Source of the DNA: BS750m-G4 sp964472195
GTDB taxonomy: Bacteria; Bacteroidota; Ignavibacteria; Tepidaquicellales; Tepidaquicellaceae
Assembly (NCBI GenBank): GCA_964472195.1
Contig: CAYYJH010000002.1
Coordinates: 1 to 64,000 of the forward strand
Length of the DNA stretch: 64,000 nucleotides
Reading direction: 5' to 3'
Under the pieces are notes generated by a model. It was not told where the DNA came from. It searched no databases and was given only the letters and a program-made list of their open reading frames with translations. Shown in pieces: positions 1 to 9,386 of the stretch. The translations under genes were made by a program, and so were the position numbers. Within the stretch, counting starts at the first letter, position 1, and the number at the start of each line of letters is the position of its first letter.

Positions 1-49
1 AATGTTATGAATTGTGCCCGTACTATTCTTATTTAAAATCAATACAATA

Positions 50-1699
50 ATGAAAAAAACCTTTGTAATTATATTTTTGTTCTTTATAGTATCTATTTCA
101 CATTCACAAATTAAACTTAACATTAAAGCATCAGTTAACAATGAACTTCGCTACGGAAGCGGGTATGAATATATCTCAACACAAAAAACTTCTCAAGAGT
201 ATTTTGAAAATTTAACAAATGCAAGGTTAGATGTTAATGACGTAATTTTCGGAATTCGGTTTGAAGTCAGTGATCCAATTGAATATGGAAGAGATTTTAA
301 AGGAATCAGAAAAAGATATATAGAATATAAACACAAGTCCGGAATATCTTTAAGAGCGGGTGATTTCTTTGATATTGTTTCAAGAGGTCTTTCATTAAAT
401 GTTTTCGAAGACCGTGGATTAGCATATGACACTGGAATTGATGGGGTAAGGATCATATATAAAAACAAATTCGGCAAAAAGAAACCGGTTAAAGTTAAAG
501 CACAAATCATAGGTGGAAATCTTGAATACAGTGATTTTTTAAATCCAGAAAGAATCGAAAATTACAAAATAAGAAGTGCTAATCTCGAAATCTCCCCAAT
601 AAAAAAACTTACTTTCGGAACAAACTATGTTAATTCAAAGGGAGAAATTCCAACAGGTGGTGTTACAACAAACATTACTGCGGACATTCCCGAATTTTAT
701 GTAAACTTAAATCTGCCAAACTTTCAGTTTTACTCTTCGTATGCACATAAACATATAAACACCGAACCCAACACTACTTTCCCAGTGGAAATTTCAGCTG
801 ATGGTGATGGACTGTATTCTTCATTATCTTATACATACGAAGGACTGGGTATAACACTTGAATATAAAAATTACAGGTTTGATATAACAGAACCAAACAA
901 TCGAAGTACTGACCGCCCTACTAAAATGTTACCTTTTCAAAATCCCCCAACAGCAATTAAAGAACATACATCAACACTTATATCAAGAAATCCTCACGTT
1001 GTTGATTTTAATGATGAAGTTGGAGGACAGATAGATGTTTTTTATGTAGCTTCCGATAAATTAAGCTTTAATTTAAATGGAGCAATAGCTTCGAGACATT
1101 ATGAATATGAAGACCAGGATACAACAAGTAAAATCGTTTATAAAAGAATTGACCGGGACAACAGCTTTATCCCTTCTTTAGACGATGCATTCTCTCCTTT
1201 CTGGGAAATCTTCTTTGAAACTGAATACTATGCTACGGAAGAGTTCTACACAAAATTAGCTTTTGCAAGACAAAATGGAACTCTATACAACCAGGTATTT
1301 CCGCTGGCATCGGAAAAATTATTCACTACAACGATCCCAACTGAATTCCGATATTCTTTCAATAAAGAATATACACTCAAACTTATATTTGAGCAACAGT
1401 GGATACATAATTCAATAAGAATAGAGCAGAAAAGTTTTATGAACCAGTTTATCTCTTTAAGTTTGTCTAAATCTCCCGATTTAAGCATAACATTCAATTC
1501 TGAATTCTCCAATGACGAAGAAGAACCGACAGGGAAGAAATCCTGGTTTCTTGGAGAAATATTGTATAAGATTAATCAATCTAATTCGATAACTGTTTCA
1601 TACGGTTCTGAGAGAGGTGGTTTAAGATGCACGAATGGTATTTGCAGATTTGTAAATCCATTTGAAGGGTTCAGAGCAACAATACAAACACTATTTTAA
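50..1699 (+). CDS. DUF6029-like outer-membrane beta-barrel protein
   Basis: Predicted 549-residue secreted barrel protein. The frame stays open upstream to a GTG at 14, but the ATG at 50 is chosen because it begins a clean signal peptide (MKKTFVIIFLFF... ending at SHSQ, about residue 20). The mature part has alternating polar/aromatic strands throughout and ends in TLF, as outer-membrane barrels do. Stretches such as YFENLTNARLDVNDV and DFKGIRKRYIEY recall the DUF6029 family of Bacteroidota; this is from memory. Function is unknown. It is followed after 15 bp by an Omp28-like lipoprotein and then by another barrel protein, so an envelope operon is likely. Confidence 0.8.
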   Translation: MKKTFVIIFLFFIVSISHSQIKLNIKASVNNELRYGSGYEYISTQKTSQEYFENLTNARLDVNDVIFGIRFEVSDPIEYGRDFKGIRKRYIEYKHKSGISLRAGDFFDIVSRGLSLNVFEDRGLAYDTGIDGVRIIYKNKFGKKKPVKVKAQIIGGNLEYSDFLNPERIENYKIRSANLEISPIKKLTFGTNYVNSKGEIPTGGVTTNITADIPEFYVNLNLPNFQFYSSYAHKHINTEPNTTFPVEISADGDGLYSSLSYTYEGLGITLEYKNYRFDITEPNNRSTDRPTKMLPFQNPPTAIKEHTSTLISRNPHVVDFNDEVGGQIDVFYVASDKLSFNLNGAIASRHYEYEDQDTTSKIVYKRIDRDNSFIPSLDDAFSPFWEIFFETEYYATEEFYTKLAFARQNGTLYNQVFPLASEKLFTTTIPTEFRYSFNKEYTLKLIFEQQWIHNSIRIEQKSFMNQFISLSLSKSPDLSITFNSEFSNDEEEPTGKKSWFLGEILYKINQSNSITVSYGSERGGLRCTNGICRFVNPFEGFRATIQTLF

Positions 1700-1714
1700 T
1701 ATTATTAAAAACTT

Positions 1715-2515
1715 ATGAAATCATACAAAATTTATCTAATAATCATTTTTGGTTTTATTCTGAACCTGTACTCTTGCGAAAGTAACGATGGAATTATAAT
1801 CCAGAGACCACCTGATTTAAAATCCCAATCGAAAGTACTTTTGGAACTCTTTACAAACACAAGCTGTATTCCATGTGTTCAATCGAACATTTATTTAGAT
1901 GGAATAAATAATTTATCTGGAGTAACGATTAACGACACAAACGTAATTTTAATCAGAATTCACACGACCCTCTTTCCCAACGATCCATTTTATGAATTTA
2001 ATACTGCTGACAATTTTGCGAGACAGTCGTATTATGTCTTCCCTGCTTTCGCAAATCCAAAGGGATATTTAATGGGAAGTGATTCCAGTCTTGGTAATTT
2101 TAACCAAATAACATGGACAAATGAAATAAACAACAGATTAACAAAAACTAATTCTTTCGCTATTACCTTAACAATTACTTATGACTCTGTAACCCGTAAT
2201 GGAACTTTAGACTACATAATAGGACAACTTACCGGAGCACAAGTAAATGATCTTGTTCTTCACATTGCTGTTACTGAAGGTAATTTATTTTATAATGCCC
2301 CAAATGGTGAAACAGAATTTGAAAATACACTCAGAGATCTAATTACTCCAGGAGTTGGTGAGGATATATCCATCAGTCCAGGACAATCTTCTAGCTTCAG
2401 TAAGAATTTTACATTAATGAATGGCATCGATCATAAACATGCTGATATAATTATTTTTGTGCAAAGTTTATCAAGCAAAGAAGTATTCGCTGTAGAAAAA
2501 AAACCGTTGTATTAA
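1715..2515 (+). CDS. Omp28-related outer-membrane lipoprotein with CxxC motif
   Basis: 266-residue lipoprotein. A hydrophobic N-terminus ends in the lipobox LYSC, with the lipidated Cys at residue 21. Residues 41-54 (VLLELFTNTSCIPC) look like the start of a thioredoxin fold with CIPC at 51-54, the pattern found in Omp28-related proteins. The remainder looks like a beta-sandwich. A redox or thiol-linked role at the outer membrane is possible but only inferred. It starts 15 bp after the preceding barrel gene and lies 57 bp before the next one, all on the same strand. Confidence 0.75.
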   Translation: MKSYKIYLIIIFGFILNLYSCESNDGIIIQRPPDLKSQSKVLLELFTNTSCIPCVQSNIYLDGINNLSGVTINDTNVILIRIHTTLFPNDPFYEFNTADNFARQSYYVFPAFANPKGYLMGSDSSLGNFNQITWTNEINNRLTKTNSFAITLTITYDSVTRNGTLDYIIGQLTGAQVNDLVLHIAVTEGNLFYNAPNGETEFENTLRDLITPGVGEDISISPGQSSSFSKNFTLMNGIDHKHADIIIFVQSLSSKEVFAVEKKPLY

Positions 2516-2572
2516 TATTCAATAAATGGACAACATTATCTGTTATTAATTTTTTTCTGCATAATTATTAAA

Positions 2573-4678
2573 ATGAAAGATTATTTAATATATTTTGTAT
2601 TATATATTGTGATAATTTTTTTGCTGGTTCTAAAAGTAGAAAACTCACATTGCCAACCAGACACATCGGATGTATTAAGCGACACCACAGATCTGAACAC
2701 CAATGCTCAAGAGGAAATGCTTCTTGAAAACATTCTTGAAGATACCGAAGATTCTAATCTCCTAGACTTTTTAGAGAACCTAAAAACTAATCCCTATGAC
2801 TTAAACAAGGTCACACAGGATGAACTTGAAACCATTCCATTCATAAGTGCTATAATCGCAAAAAGGATCATTGATTTCCGTACTAAAAACGAATCGTTTA
2901 AATCTAAACGTCAACTACTAAAGATAGACGGCATCACTAAAGACCTGTATGACAATATTAAAGTTTTTCTTGTAGCTCACCGTTCGAAAACCGATTATGT
3001 CACAGATGAATCCGGTAAAACGAAGCCGGTAAATTATAAAGGCAAGACAAGTCTTATTACAGATATGGAAATAAGATACAGATCGCGTTTCTTACAGGAT
3101 CTCCAGCCGAGAAAGGGTTATTTAAACGGTAATTATACCGGTTCAAGAGCAAAAATATATAATCAATTAAATTTTAAACTTTCTAAAATCAATTATCAAT
3201 TAGAAGGTAACATTACAATTGAGAAAGACCCAGGTGAGACATCTTTAACAGATTTCAAATCAGGTTTTTTAATGATCAGCAAATTCAATTTTATTAATAA
3301 GGCTGTCATTGGAGATTATTCTCTCGACTTTGGACAGGGATTAGGTACCTGGAGCTCTTTCGGTTTCTCAAAAGGCAATGTTGCTGTCAATTCCATAAAG
3401 AAAAAAAGTAAAGGAATAAACCGTTATTCTTCAGTTGATGAATCACAATTTTTCAGGGGAGCAGCAACTCAGTTAAATTTTAAAAAATTTGATGTAAGTC
3501 TTTTTTATTCAGACAACTACCTTGATGCTACAATTGATACTACTTTAAACGAAGTATCAAGCCTTTATTTCACTGGTTATCACAGGACTATATCAGAAAT
3601 CTCAAAAGAAAACTCAGTTAAAGAAAGACTTTTCGGAGGAAGATTGAGTTACACGAAAGACTTTCTAAAATTGGGTATTACTCATTGGCAATCAAAATTT
3701 TCAAAACCAATAAAACCTGATGATAATAAAGAACTGTACAGTTTTACTGGAGATGAGGCAAATATGCTGAGCTTTGATTACGATTATATATTTGAAAATT
3801 TAAACCTGTATGGTGAAGTCGCGCGTTCTCACGGCGGTTCTGTGGCAACTATTAATTCTCTTCAAATGACTTTTTTAAAAATATCCGATGTTGTTTTTTC
3901 TTACAGAAACTATTCTAAAGATTTTGCTCCTGTCCATTCCTATGCTTTTGGAGAAAAAAATGGTAATACTCAAAATGAAATAGGTTTTTACTCTGGTATA
4001 ACACTAAAGCCAATTAAAGGTTTGAAAATAAATGCTTACTATGATCAATTTAAGTTTCCATACCGATCATATTTTGATCCGGTTTCTATACAAGGTAACG
4101 ATTTACTAACTTATATAGAATGGAAGCTTTCTAAGGATTTAATTTTCGACATAAGATATAAGAACGAAAACAAAGAAGAAACCAGAACTATTTTAGATGA
4201 ATTCGGCAGAGATGTAAAAAAAATTGACGACAGAAATCAACTAAATGTTAGGTCAGGTTTCATTTATGAAATATCCAAGACGCTCAGGGTCCGATCACGA
4301 TTTGAATATGTTTACGTAAGTTATGACCTTTTTGGCGGAAACAACAAAGGCTTGCTATTTTACTCAGACCTTAGAATCATACCAATTACAGGATTAACAA
4401 TTGATACAAGAATAATCTTTTTTGATACGGATTCTTACGACAGCAGGATATATGAATTCGAAAATGATATAAGAGGGGTGTTAACAAACCTTGCGATGTT
4501 CGATAAAGGAACAAGATGGTATTTACTACTTAAATATAAACCTTACCCGTTCATAGAAATCTCAGGGAAATATGCTGAAACATATAAGGATGGTGCAAAA
4601 ACTATCGGAAGCGGAAACGATGAAATCGAAGGAGATATTAATAACAGATTAAATTTAGGAATTGAGATATTGTTCTAA
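2573..4678 (+). CDS. Helix-hairpin-helix (ComEA-like) domain fused to outer-membrane barrel
   Basis: 701 residues. An N-terminal hydrophobic segment (about 4-22) acts as signal or anchor. An acidic linker leads to a tandem helix-hairpin-helix at about 74-136 (NPYDLNKVTQDELETIPF, then LLKIDGITKDLYDNI), the fold used by ComEA for DNA binding. From about 150 to the end the protein is rich in beta strands and finishes IEILF, typical of an outer-membrane barrel. This architecture occurs in Ignavibacteria-like genomes but its function is not established to my knowledge. DNA handling at the envelope is one hypothesis; the HhH could equally be a protein-binding module. Last gene of the three-gene + strand run. 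Confidence 0.75.
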   Translation: MKDYLIYFVLYIVIIFLLVLKVENSHCQPDTSDVLSDTTDLNTNAQEEMLLENILEDTEDSNLLDFLENLKTNPYDLNKVTQDELETIPFISAIIAKRIIDFRTKNESFKSKRQLLKIDGITKDLYDNIKVFLVAHRSKTDYVTDESGKTKPVNYKGKTSLITDMEIRYRSRFLQDLQPRKGYLNGNYTGSRAKIYNQLNFKLSKINYQLEGNITIEKDPGETSLTDFKSGFLMISKFNFINKAVIGDYSLDFGQGLGTWSSFGFSKGNVAVNSIKKKSKGINRYSSVDESQFFRGAATQLNFKKFDVSLFYSDNYLDATIDTTLNEVSSLYFTGYHRTISEISKENSVKERLFGGRLSYTKDFLKLGITHWQSKFSKPIKPDDNKELYSFTGDEANMLSFDYDYIFENLNLYGEVARSHGGSVATINSLQMTFLKISDVVFSYRNYSKDFAPVHSYAFGEKNGNTQNEIGFYSGITLKPIKGLKINAYYDQFKFPYRSYFDPVSIQGNDLLTYIEWKLSKDLIFDIRYKNENKEETRTILDEFGRDVKKIDDRNQLNVRSGFIYEISKTLRVRSRFEYVYVSYDLFGGNNKGLLFYSDLRIIPITGLTIDTRIIFFDTDSYDSRIYEFENDIRGVLTNLAMFDKGTRWYLLLKYKPYPFIEISGKYAETYKDGAKTIGSGNDEIEGDINNRLNLGIEILF

Positions 4679-4691
4679 AACTGAATGTATT

Positions 4692-5420
4692 TTAATCTTC
4701 ACCGGTAAAAAGTTTATTAGTAAACATAATACCAATCCTACCGGGTAAATACATTTTTTCTTTTCCTCCATGAAATAAGTAGTTAAACTGTGCCTCTCCG
4801 AAAAAATATAACTTATTTTTAGAAAATCGGAAATTCAATCCAACACCAAATCCAGCACCGAGTCGCGGGCGGAATTCTCTTGTGATGTTTAAAGCAAATA
4901 CACCTCCTCCTATGAAGGCATATGGATTAATCGCTAACTCTTTCACACTATAAATCAGTAATTCAGATTTTAGTGATAACATTGAAAAACTCGCCTCCCC
5001 TGAAGTAGGAGGTAAATTATTATACTGAAAGTCAAACCGAATAGCTAAATCTCGATTTAATTCATAACCCCCATCAAAGCTAATGTTATAACCCGTCAAA
5101 TTAGACTTTCTAAAATCAGAATTAGCAGCGGGAACTGAAAATCCTAAAGACATAAAGAATAATAATCTTGATCTCTTATCAAATGGGATCTCTAGAGTTT
5201 CTCTTCTAATCTTTTTTATAGCTATAACTTCAACAAGATAAGTATTTCCGCCTAATGTTTTGATAGTCACAGATTCATTTTTCACTCTCTCAACTATTTC
5301 TCCCTTAATTTTCGTTCCGTTTTTTAAATATATTACATCAATTACTTCTTGTGAAAATGATTCACTAAAAAATATAAATATGAAAAGAATTGAAATAAAT
5401 AGACTCATCAAAGTTTTCAC
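4692..5420 (-). CDS. Porin-like outer-membrane beta-barrel protein
   Basis: 242 residues with a signal peptide (hydrophobic stretch ending SFSQ, about residue 23). The first mature segment (VIYLKNGTKIKGEIVERV, then a strand ending IRRE) is a small beta module common in Bacteroidota envelope proteins. Residues from about 85 form an OmpA/porin-like eight-strand barrel pattern with glycine-rich turns (FIGGGVFALNITREF, GAGFGVGLNFRF). Convergent with the preceding gene, with only 13 bp between the stop codons. Function unknown. Confidence 0.7.
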   Translation of the reverse strand: MKTLMSLFISILFIFIFFSESFSQEVIDVIYLKNGTKIKGEIVERVKNESVTIKTLGGNTYLVEVIAIKKIRRETLEIPFDKRSRLLFFMSLGFSVPAANSDFRKSNLTGYNISFDGGYELNRDLAIRFDFQYNNLPPTSGEASFSMLSLKSELLIYSVKELAINPYAFIGGGVFALNITREFRPRLGAGFGVGLNFRFSKNKLYFFGEAQFNYLFHGGKEKMYLPGRIGIMFTNKLFTGED

Positions 5421-5623
5421 GCTTAACTGATTTGATTAACTGAAGTTAGTTTAAAAGAAAGAGATTTTAAATGCAATATAATAAATTAACTATAATTACA
5501 TTAAAAACAAAACAAAAATACTTCTTTTTGTTGGATAAATAATATTTATCAACTTTTAAAATCTTATAGAAATGTTCATCACCATTTAACAAATTACCCA
5601 GATAATTACTATTAGGTTAATAA

Positions 5624-6676
5624 TCATTGACTGTATCTCGTTATCTTTAAAAATCCTTTTATAAAATATTTGTTAGCATTGGGAGCTGATGACGCTACCG
5701 TTTTACTTTGCGTATAAAGTTCCGCGAAATGATAATTCGAATTAATATTTGCTAAAATGAAATCATCAAGAAAAGGTCTTAAGTAAGGAAAAATAATATC
5801 ACTTGCAGAAGTATCAATAGTATAACCAACCAAGAAATCAAAAACACTGTCGGGTGGAGGATTATGAGTGGTTCCTGTATAACGGTCGAGCTTTGTAATT
5901 TCCAACAAACCACGTTGAGTTCCCAAACTGTTCGGAAGTGTTTTTATTAAAGTCCCCGCAGAATCATAATAAACATTAAGCTCAAATCCATCTTCAAATA
6001 TATTATTTATTGGCAATCTGTAAACATTCTTTAATTTCAGTTCCCACGCTAAGGGTGTCGCTACGGGATCTTGAGTATCAGTTTTGAACATTTTAAGAAT
6101 TAGAGTATCTGAAGAACTGGTCTCAGTACTATTCGTTCCGTATTTTTTACCATCATTAGTTTTATATGTTATGGCAGCATGATAATCATCAGGCATATTA
6201 ATATTAATACCTATCATGCCAGCAATAGGGTAAATGTAATATTCCCAGTTTTCAAGTTTCCTAAAATATCCAAAATAATGCAACCCGGGAACCTGCGAAG
6301 TTTTTATCAAAGTATCACTATAACCTCCGGTGGGTTCCTCATATAGCATTGTTGTAGCCGAAACAAGCCTTCCATAAGGATTGATTGATTCTGTTTGCAA
6401 CCATATCTCAAATGTTGAATCATTAACTAAAATTTGATTGTCAATTGTGGATTGTAAATAATTCCCCGATGTATTATTCATGAAATCCACAAAGCTGGTC
6501 TTATATAAGGTATCCGGGAAAAAATGATAATCCGAATAATCAAGAGCACTTACTTCGAAATTTTGCACTTCCATATAACTTGAATAAGTGTCACACCCAT
6601 TAACGTAAACACCCATAAGAAATATTATAGAAAAAACAACGATTGATCTAATGTACACTTTTTTAATGGTCTTCAT
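5624..6676 (-). CDS. Hypothetical lipoprotein
   Basis: 350 residues. Residues 8-27 are hydrophobic and end in VNGC, a plausible lipobox with Cys 28. The mature part is beta-rich, with many Ser/Thr/Tyr/Asp and no cysteine or catalytic motif that I recognise. It is not assigned to a family. It is followed on the same strand by the porin-like gene after about 200 bp and is divergent from the DUF3298-like lipoprotein gene. An outer-membrane-anchored surface or periplasmic protein is the most that can be said. Confidence 0.65.
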   Translation of the reverse strand: MKTIKKVYIRSIVVFSIIFLMGVYVNGCDTYSSYMEVQNFEVSALDYSDYHFFPDTLYKTSFVDFMNNTSGNYLQSTIDNQILVNDSTFEIWLQTESINPYGRLVSATTMLYEEPTGGYSDTLIKTSQVPGLHYFGYFRKLENWEYYIYPIAGMIGININMPDDYHAAITYKTNDGKKYGTNSTETSSSDTLILKMFKTDTQDPVATPLAWELKLKNVYRLPINNIFEDGFELNVYYDSAGTLIKTLPNSLGTQRGLLEITKLDRYTGTTHNPPPDSVFDFLVGYTIDTSASDIIFPYLRPFLDDFILANINSNYHFAELYTQSKTVASSAPNANKYFIKGFLKITRYSQ

Positions 6677-6992
6677 ATTATTATCTTTTGTTAATCTATC
6701 AACAGAAAATATAAACTATATTTAAATCGACTTTGAAAAAACAACTTACATAATTGAAACGTCTTTTTAATACAAAACTCGATTAAGTAATCGATAAAGG
6801 GAAAGTTTTCTTACAACTGATTTAATGTTACCAATATATAGAATTAGAATACTCCAACAAAGGATATTTATAATGCATTTTATAGTATTCATGTGAAGAA
6901 CATTAATACGTATTTGAATTGAATACTCACCCATTCAATATTAAATTTAATAAATGCTACTTAGTTAAACCTAAAATTAAGCAAACAAGATA
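6677..6992. other. Divergent intergenic region
   Basis: 316 bp between two divergently transcribed lipoprotein genes, so it must hold promoters for both. It is strongly AT-rich. I saw no exact TAnnTTTG box well placed for either gene, no convincing inverted repeat, and no ORF worth calling. Confidence 0.5.
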
Positions 6993-7829
6993 ATGAAATA
7001 CATTATTAATATAATAGTAACCTTTTTGTTAATATCACTCACACTCACATGCAAAGTTAAAAATAAACCTGGCTCTGACATTAAGGAAATAACAAAAACT
7101 CATCAAAACGATTCGGAGGAAGTAGGCATAATCTTCGAATCCAAAGAATTACATAAAAGCTACTACAACAAGTTGTATAAAACAGACGACAGTACTTTCA
7201 TTACGCTTAAGTATGTCTTTATGACTAAAGGTTCAAATAAAGATAAAATCAATTCTTTCATTGAAAAAGAGTTGATTCAAAGCTCTTATTATAATGAGGA
7301 AGGTAATATTAATAACCTGCAGGATATATTGAATAGTTTCATTAATGATTTTAAAATATTCAGCAAGGAAAATCCCGACTTTCCCCAAAACTGGTTTTAC
7401 GAGATAAGTGCGAAGGATATTTACTATACTCAAAAAATGTTATGTCTTGAATTTTCTTCGGGAGGTTATACAGGCGGTGCGCATGGTAACTATTATGTAA
7501 GCTATTACAATATTGAATTGAATTCAGGTGAACTGTTAAAACTCGATAATTTATTGATAAAAGGCTTTGAGAAGAAACTCAATGAACTAATCGATAAAAA
7601 GTTTCGAGAAGTTAAGAGTTTGAACCCGGAAGATGATTTAGAAAAAGATGGTGGATTGTTTGAGAACAAAATCGCATATAATGATAATTTCGCGGTAACT
7701 AAGGAAGGATTAAAATTTTATTATAACAATTACGAAATAGCTCCGTATGCTTCTGGACCAACTGAAATACTTATTACGTATTCGGAGCTTAACGATTTAA
7801 TATCTAAAAATAGTATACTGAATTTTTAA
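6993..7829 (+). CDS. DUF4163/DUF3298 domain lipoprotein
   Basis: 278 residues with a lipobox LTLTC (Cys 20). The central and C-terminal part fits the DUF4163-DUF3298 pair, also found in RsiV and PdaC-type proteins: the signature SGGYTGGAHGNYY at about residues 157-169 is followed by the NIELNSGELLKLDNLL strand pair. Proteins of this family are extracytoplasmic and some bind lysozyme or peptidoglycan. The role here is not established. It stands alone and faces the next gene convergently across 43 bp. Confidence 0.75.
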   Translation: MKYIINIIVTFLLISLTLTCKVKNKPGSDIKEITKTHQNDSEEVGIIFESKELHKSYYNKLYKTDDSTFITLKYVFMTKGSNKDKINSFIEKELIQSSYYNEEGNINNLQDILNSFINDFKIFSKENPDFPQNWFYEISAKDIYYTQKMLCLEFSSGGYTGGAHGNYYVSYYNIELNSGELLKLDNLLIKGFEKKLNELIDKKFREVKSLNPEDDLEKDGGLFENKIAYNDNFAVTKEGLKFYYNNYEIAPYASGPTEILITYSELNDLISKNSILNF

Positions 7830-7872
7830 AGAAAAAAATTCTTTTTCTAATTTTGTACTGTACTTAAGTAAC

Positions 7873-8328
7873 CTATTTATAAAAAACTGTCACAATTAAT
7901 AAACTTATTATCATTATTATAAATTGTACAGCCCAAACTTTTTTAAAAATAGTCCTGGGATAATTATCACCGACAAGTTTTTTGTACAGCTTTATATTAC
8001 CGTGCAACCATGGTAATTCTTGTGGTAAAGGTCTGTTGTAGTAAATCCAATCCCAGAGATAATAAAATACATCCTCGGTGTACCAGGCAATGAGCCCCAG
8101 CAATACAGCCCAATGAACCGTGAATGCACAGGCAATGAAAATTGCAATATAGATCGAGGAACATATCAAAACCCATTGTGGATATTTAAAAATTGGATTG
8201 ATAGCAGAATATGGTTTGTCTTCTCTTTTGAGCTTTTCTTTAGCTCCTTTCTCCAATAACAGAAAATCGAATGTACCCGAAATAAAATATCCTAATAATA
8301 TTAATCCAAAAACAGTAAAAAATAACAT
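7873..8328 (-). CDS. Hypothetical four-helix membrane protein
   Basis: 151 residues with about four membrane segments (about 2-22, 52-70, 72-85 and 130-149). The loop between segments 3 and 4 carries a distinctive aromatic, acidic patch (TEDVFYYLWDWIYYNRPLP followed by ELPWLHGN), which suggests a conserved, possibly functional site. I do not recognise the family. It lies downstream of the PHP gene on the same strand, about 107 bp away. Confidence 0.6.
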   Translation of the reverse strand: MLFFTVFGLILLGYFISGTFDFLLLEKGAKEKLKREDKPYSAINPIFKYPQWVLICSSIYIAIFIACAFTVHWAVLLGLIAWYTEDVFYYLWDWIYYNRPLPQELPWLHGNIKLYKKLVGDNYPRTIFKKVWAVQFIIMIISLLIVTVFYK

Positions 8329-8435
8329 TATATTTAATTATTTAACAACTCAGTGTTTCAGACAATAAATAAAATAATCATGTTCTCTGTTTGATGATGT
8401 CTTTTTTAACAAGTCTTATTAAAGGTCTTAGTTTT

Positions 8436-9341
8436 TTAATTAACAGATCCTTTCCGTTTGATAGTATTTCTAAGCATTGCCTTCAACAACTTCGAATAAT
8501 ATAAAAACTTTTCGCTTGTTTTCCAGTACGCTTCTGAACCTTTGGTGAACCCAACGTTCAGTGAGTTTTTTAATGATACGACACCTTCGTTACCTGCATA
8601 ATAAGTTCTTCCTTTTCCAACGAATTTAGCTACGTGTGCATCACTACTTCCTGTAACACCAACGTTGATATGTTTTTCATTCATTGATTCAACAGCTGCA
8701 ATGTTATATTTGACTCCCCTTCCTGGGACAGCATTGGTACATTCAATAGCATCGAATGGAATATCTTTAATCAAATCTCCGCAGCCAAGTTTAATAGATA
8801 ATACTTTCTCAATTAATTGTGGAGTGTAAGGATGATGCGCAATCGCTAATCCCCCCTCTTCGTGTATCAGTTTGACTGTTTCTTTTGCACTCAAATTCAT
8901 TGGAAACTTCTTCATAACAAACAACGCACCAACATGACCGTCCTTTGAAGAAATTTCTGTGCCCGGGACTACTGCAATAGGGAGCCTTCTTTCATGCACT
9001 CGTCTGCGAGCTTCAATAGCTCCTTCAATTTCATCATGATCTGTTATTGCAATAGCATCTAATCTCAAACAAATCGCTCTTTCAAGAACCTTATCTAAAT
9101 CGTCACCATCAGACCATTGTGTATGAACATGGAGATCTGCTACATTTTGAAGTATCACACCTGCTTTATTTTTTATTCCAACCAATTTAAGCTTCGGTAA
9201 ATAATATCGTTCATAATTAGTTGGCGACCATATTTGAAGATTTTCAACTTTCGATAAATCTTTTAGCGGATCTTTTTCGAATGATTTTAACTCTTCAAAA
9301 TCTCTTGAAATTTGTTCTAATTCTTTTTCATTTCGATTCAT
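8436..9341 (-). CDS. PHP-domain phosphoesterase
   Basis: 301 residues. The polymerase-and-histidinol-phosphatase metal-binding motifs are all visible: DLHVHTQWSDG (H71, H73, D78), ITDHDE (D101, H102, D103), E129 in VVPGTEISS with H136, AIAHHPY (H169, H170) and GSSDAH (D234, H236). These residues normally hold two or three metal ions for phosphoester hydrolysis. Nucleotide or small-molecule phosphatase activity is likely; the substrate is unknown. The N-terminal 60 residues precede the catalytic domain. It lies 45 bp downstream of yifB on the same strand. Confidence 0.85.
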   Translation of the reverse strand: MNRNEKELEQISRDFEELKSFEKDPLKDLSKVENLQIWSPTNYERYYLPKLKLVGIKNKAGVILQNVADLHVHTQWSDGDDLDKVLERAICLRLDAIAITDHDEIEGAIEARRRVHERRLPIAVVPGTEISSKDGHVGALFVMKKFPMNLSAKETVKLIHEEGGLAIAHHPYTPQLIEKVLSIKLGCGDLIKDIPFDAIECTNAVPGRGVKYNIAAVESMNEKHINVGVTGSSDAHVAKFVGKGRTYYAGNEGVVSLKNSLNVGFTKGSEAYWKTSEKFLYYSKLLKAMLRNTIKRKGSVN

Positions 9342-9386
9342 ATCGTTCGCCCTCTCGTTTGATAAAATAAAGAGATTTAATTAATA

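Noticed and set aside
14..49. Earlier GTG start for the first barrel gene
   Set aside because: It would put 12 residues in front of a complete signal peptide that begins at the ATG at 50.
7830..7872. AGAAAAAAATTCTTTTTCT as a bidirectional terminator
   Set aside because: The stem is nearly all A-T pairs and too weak to count as an intrinsic terminator.
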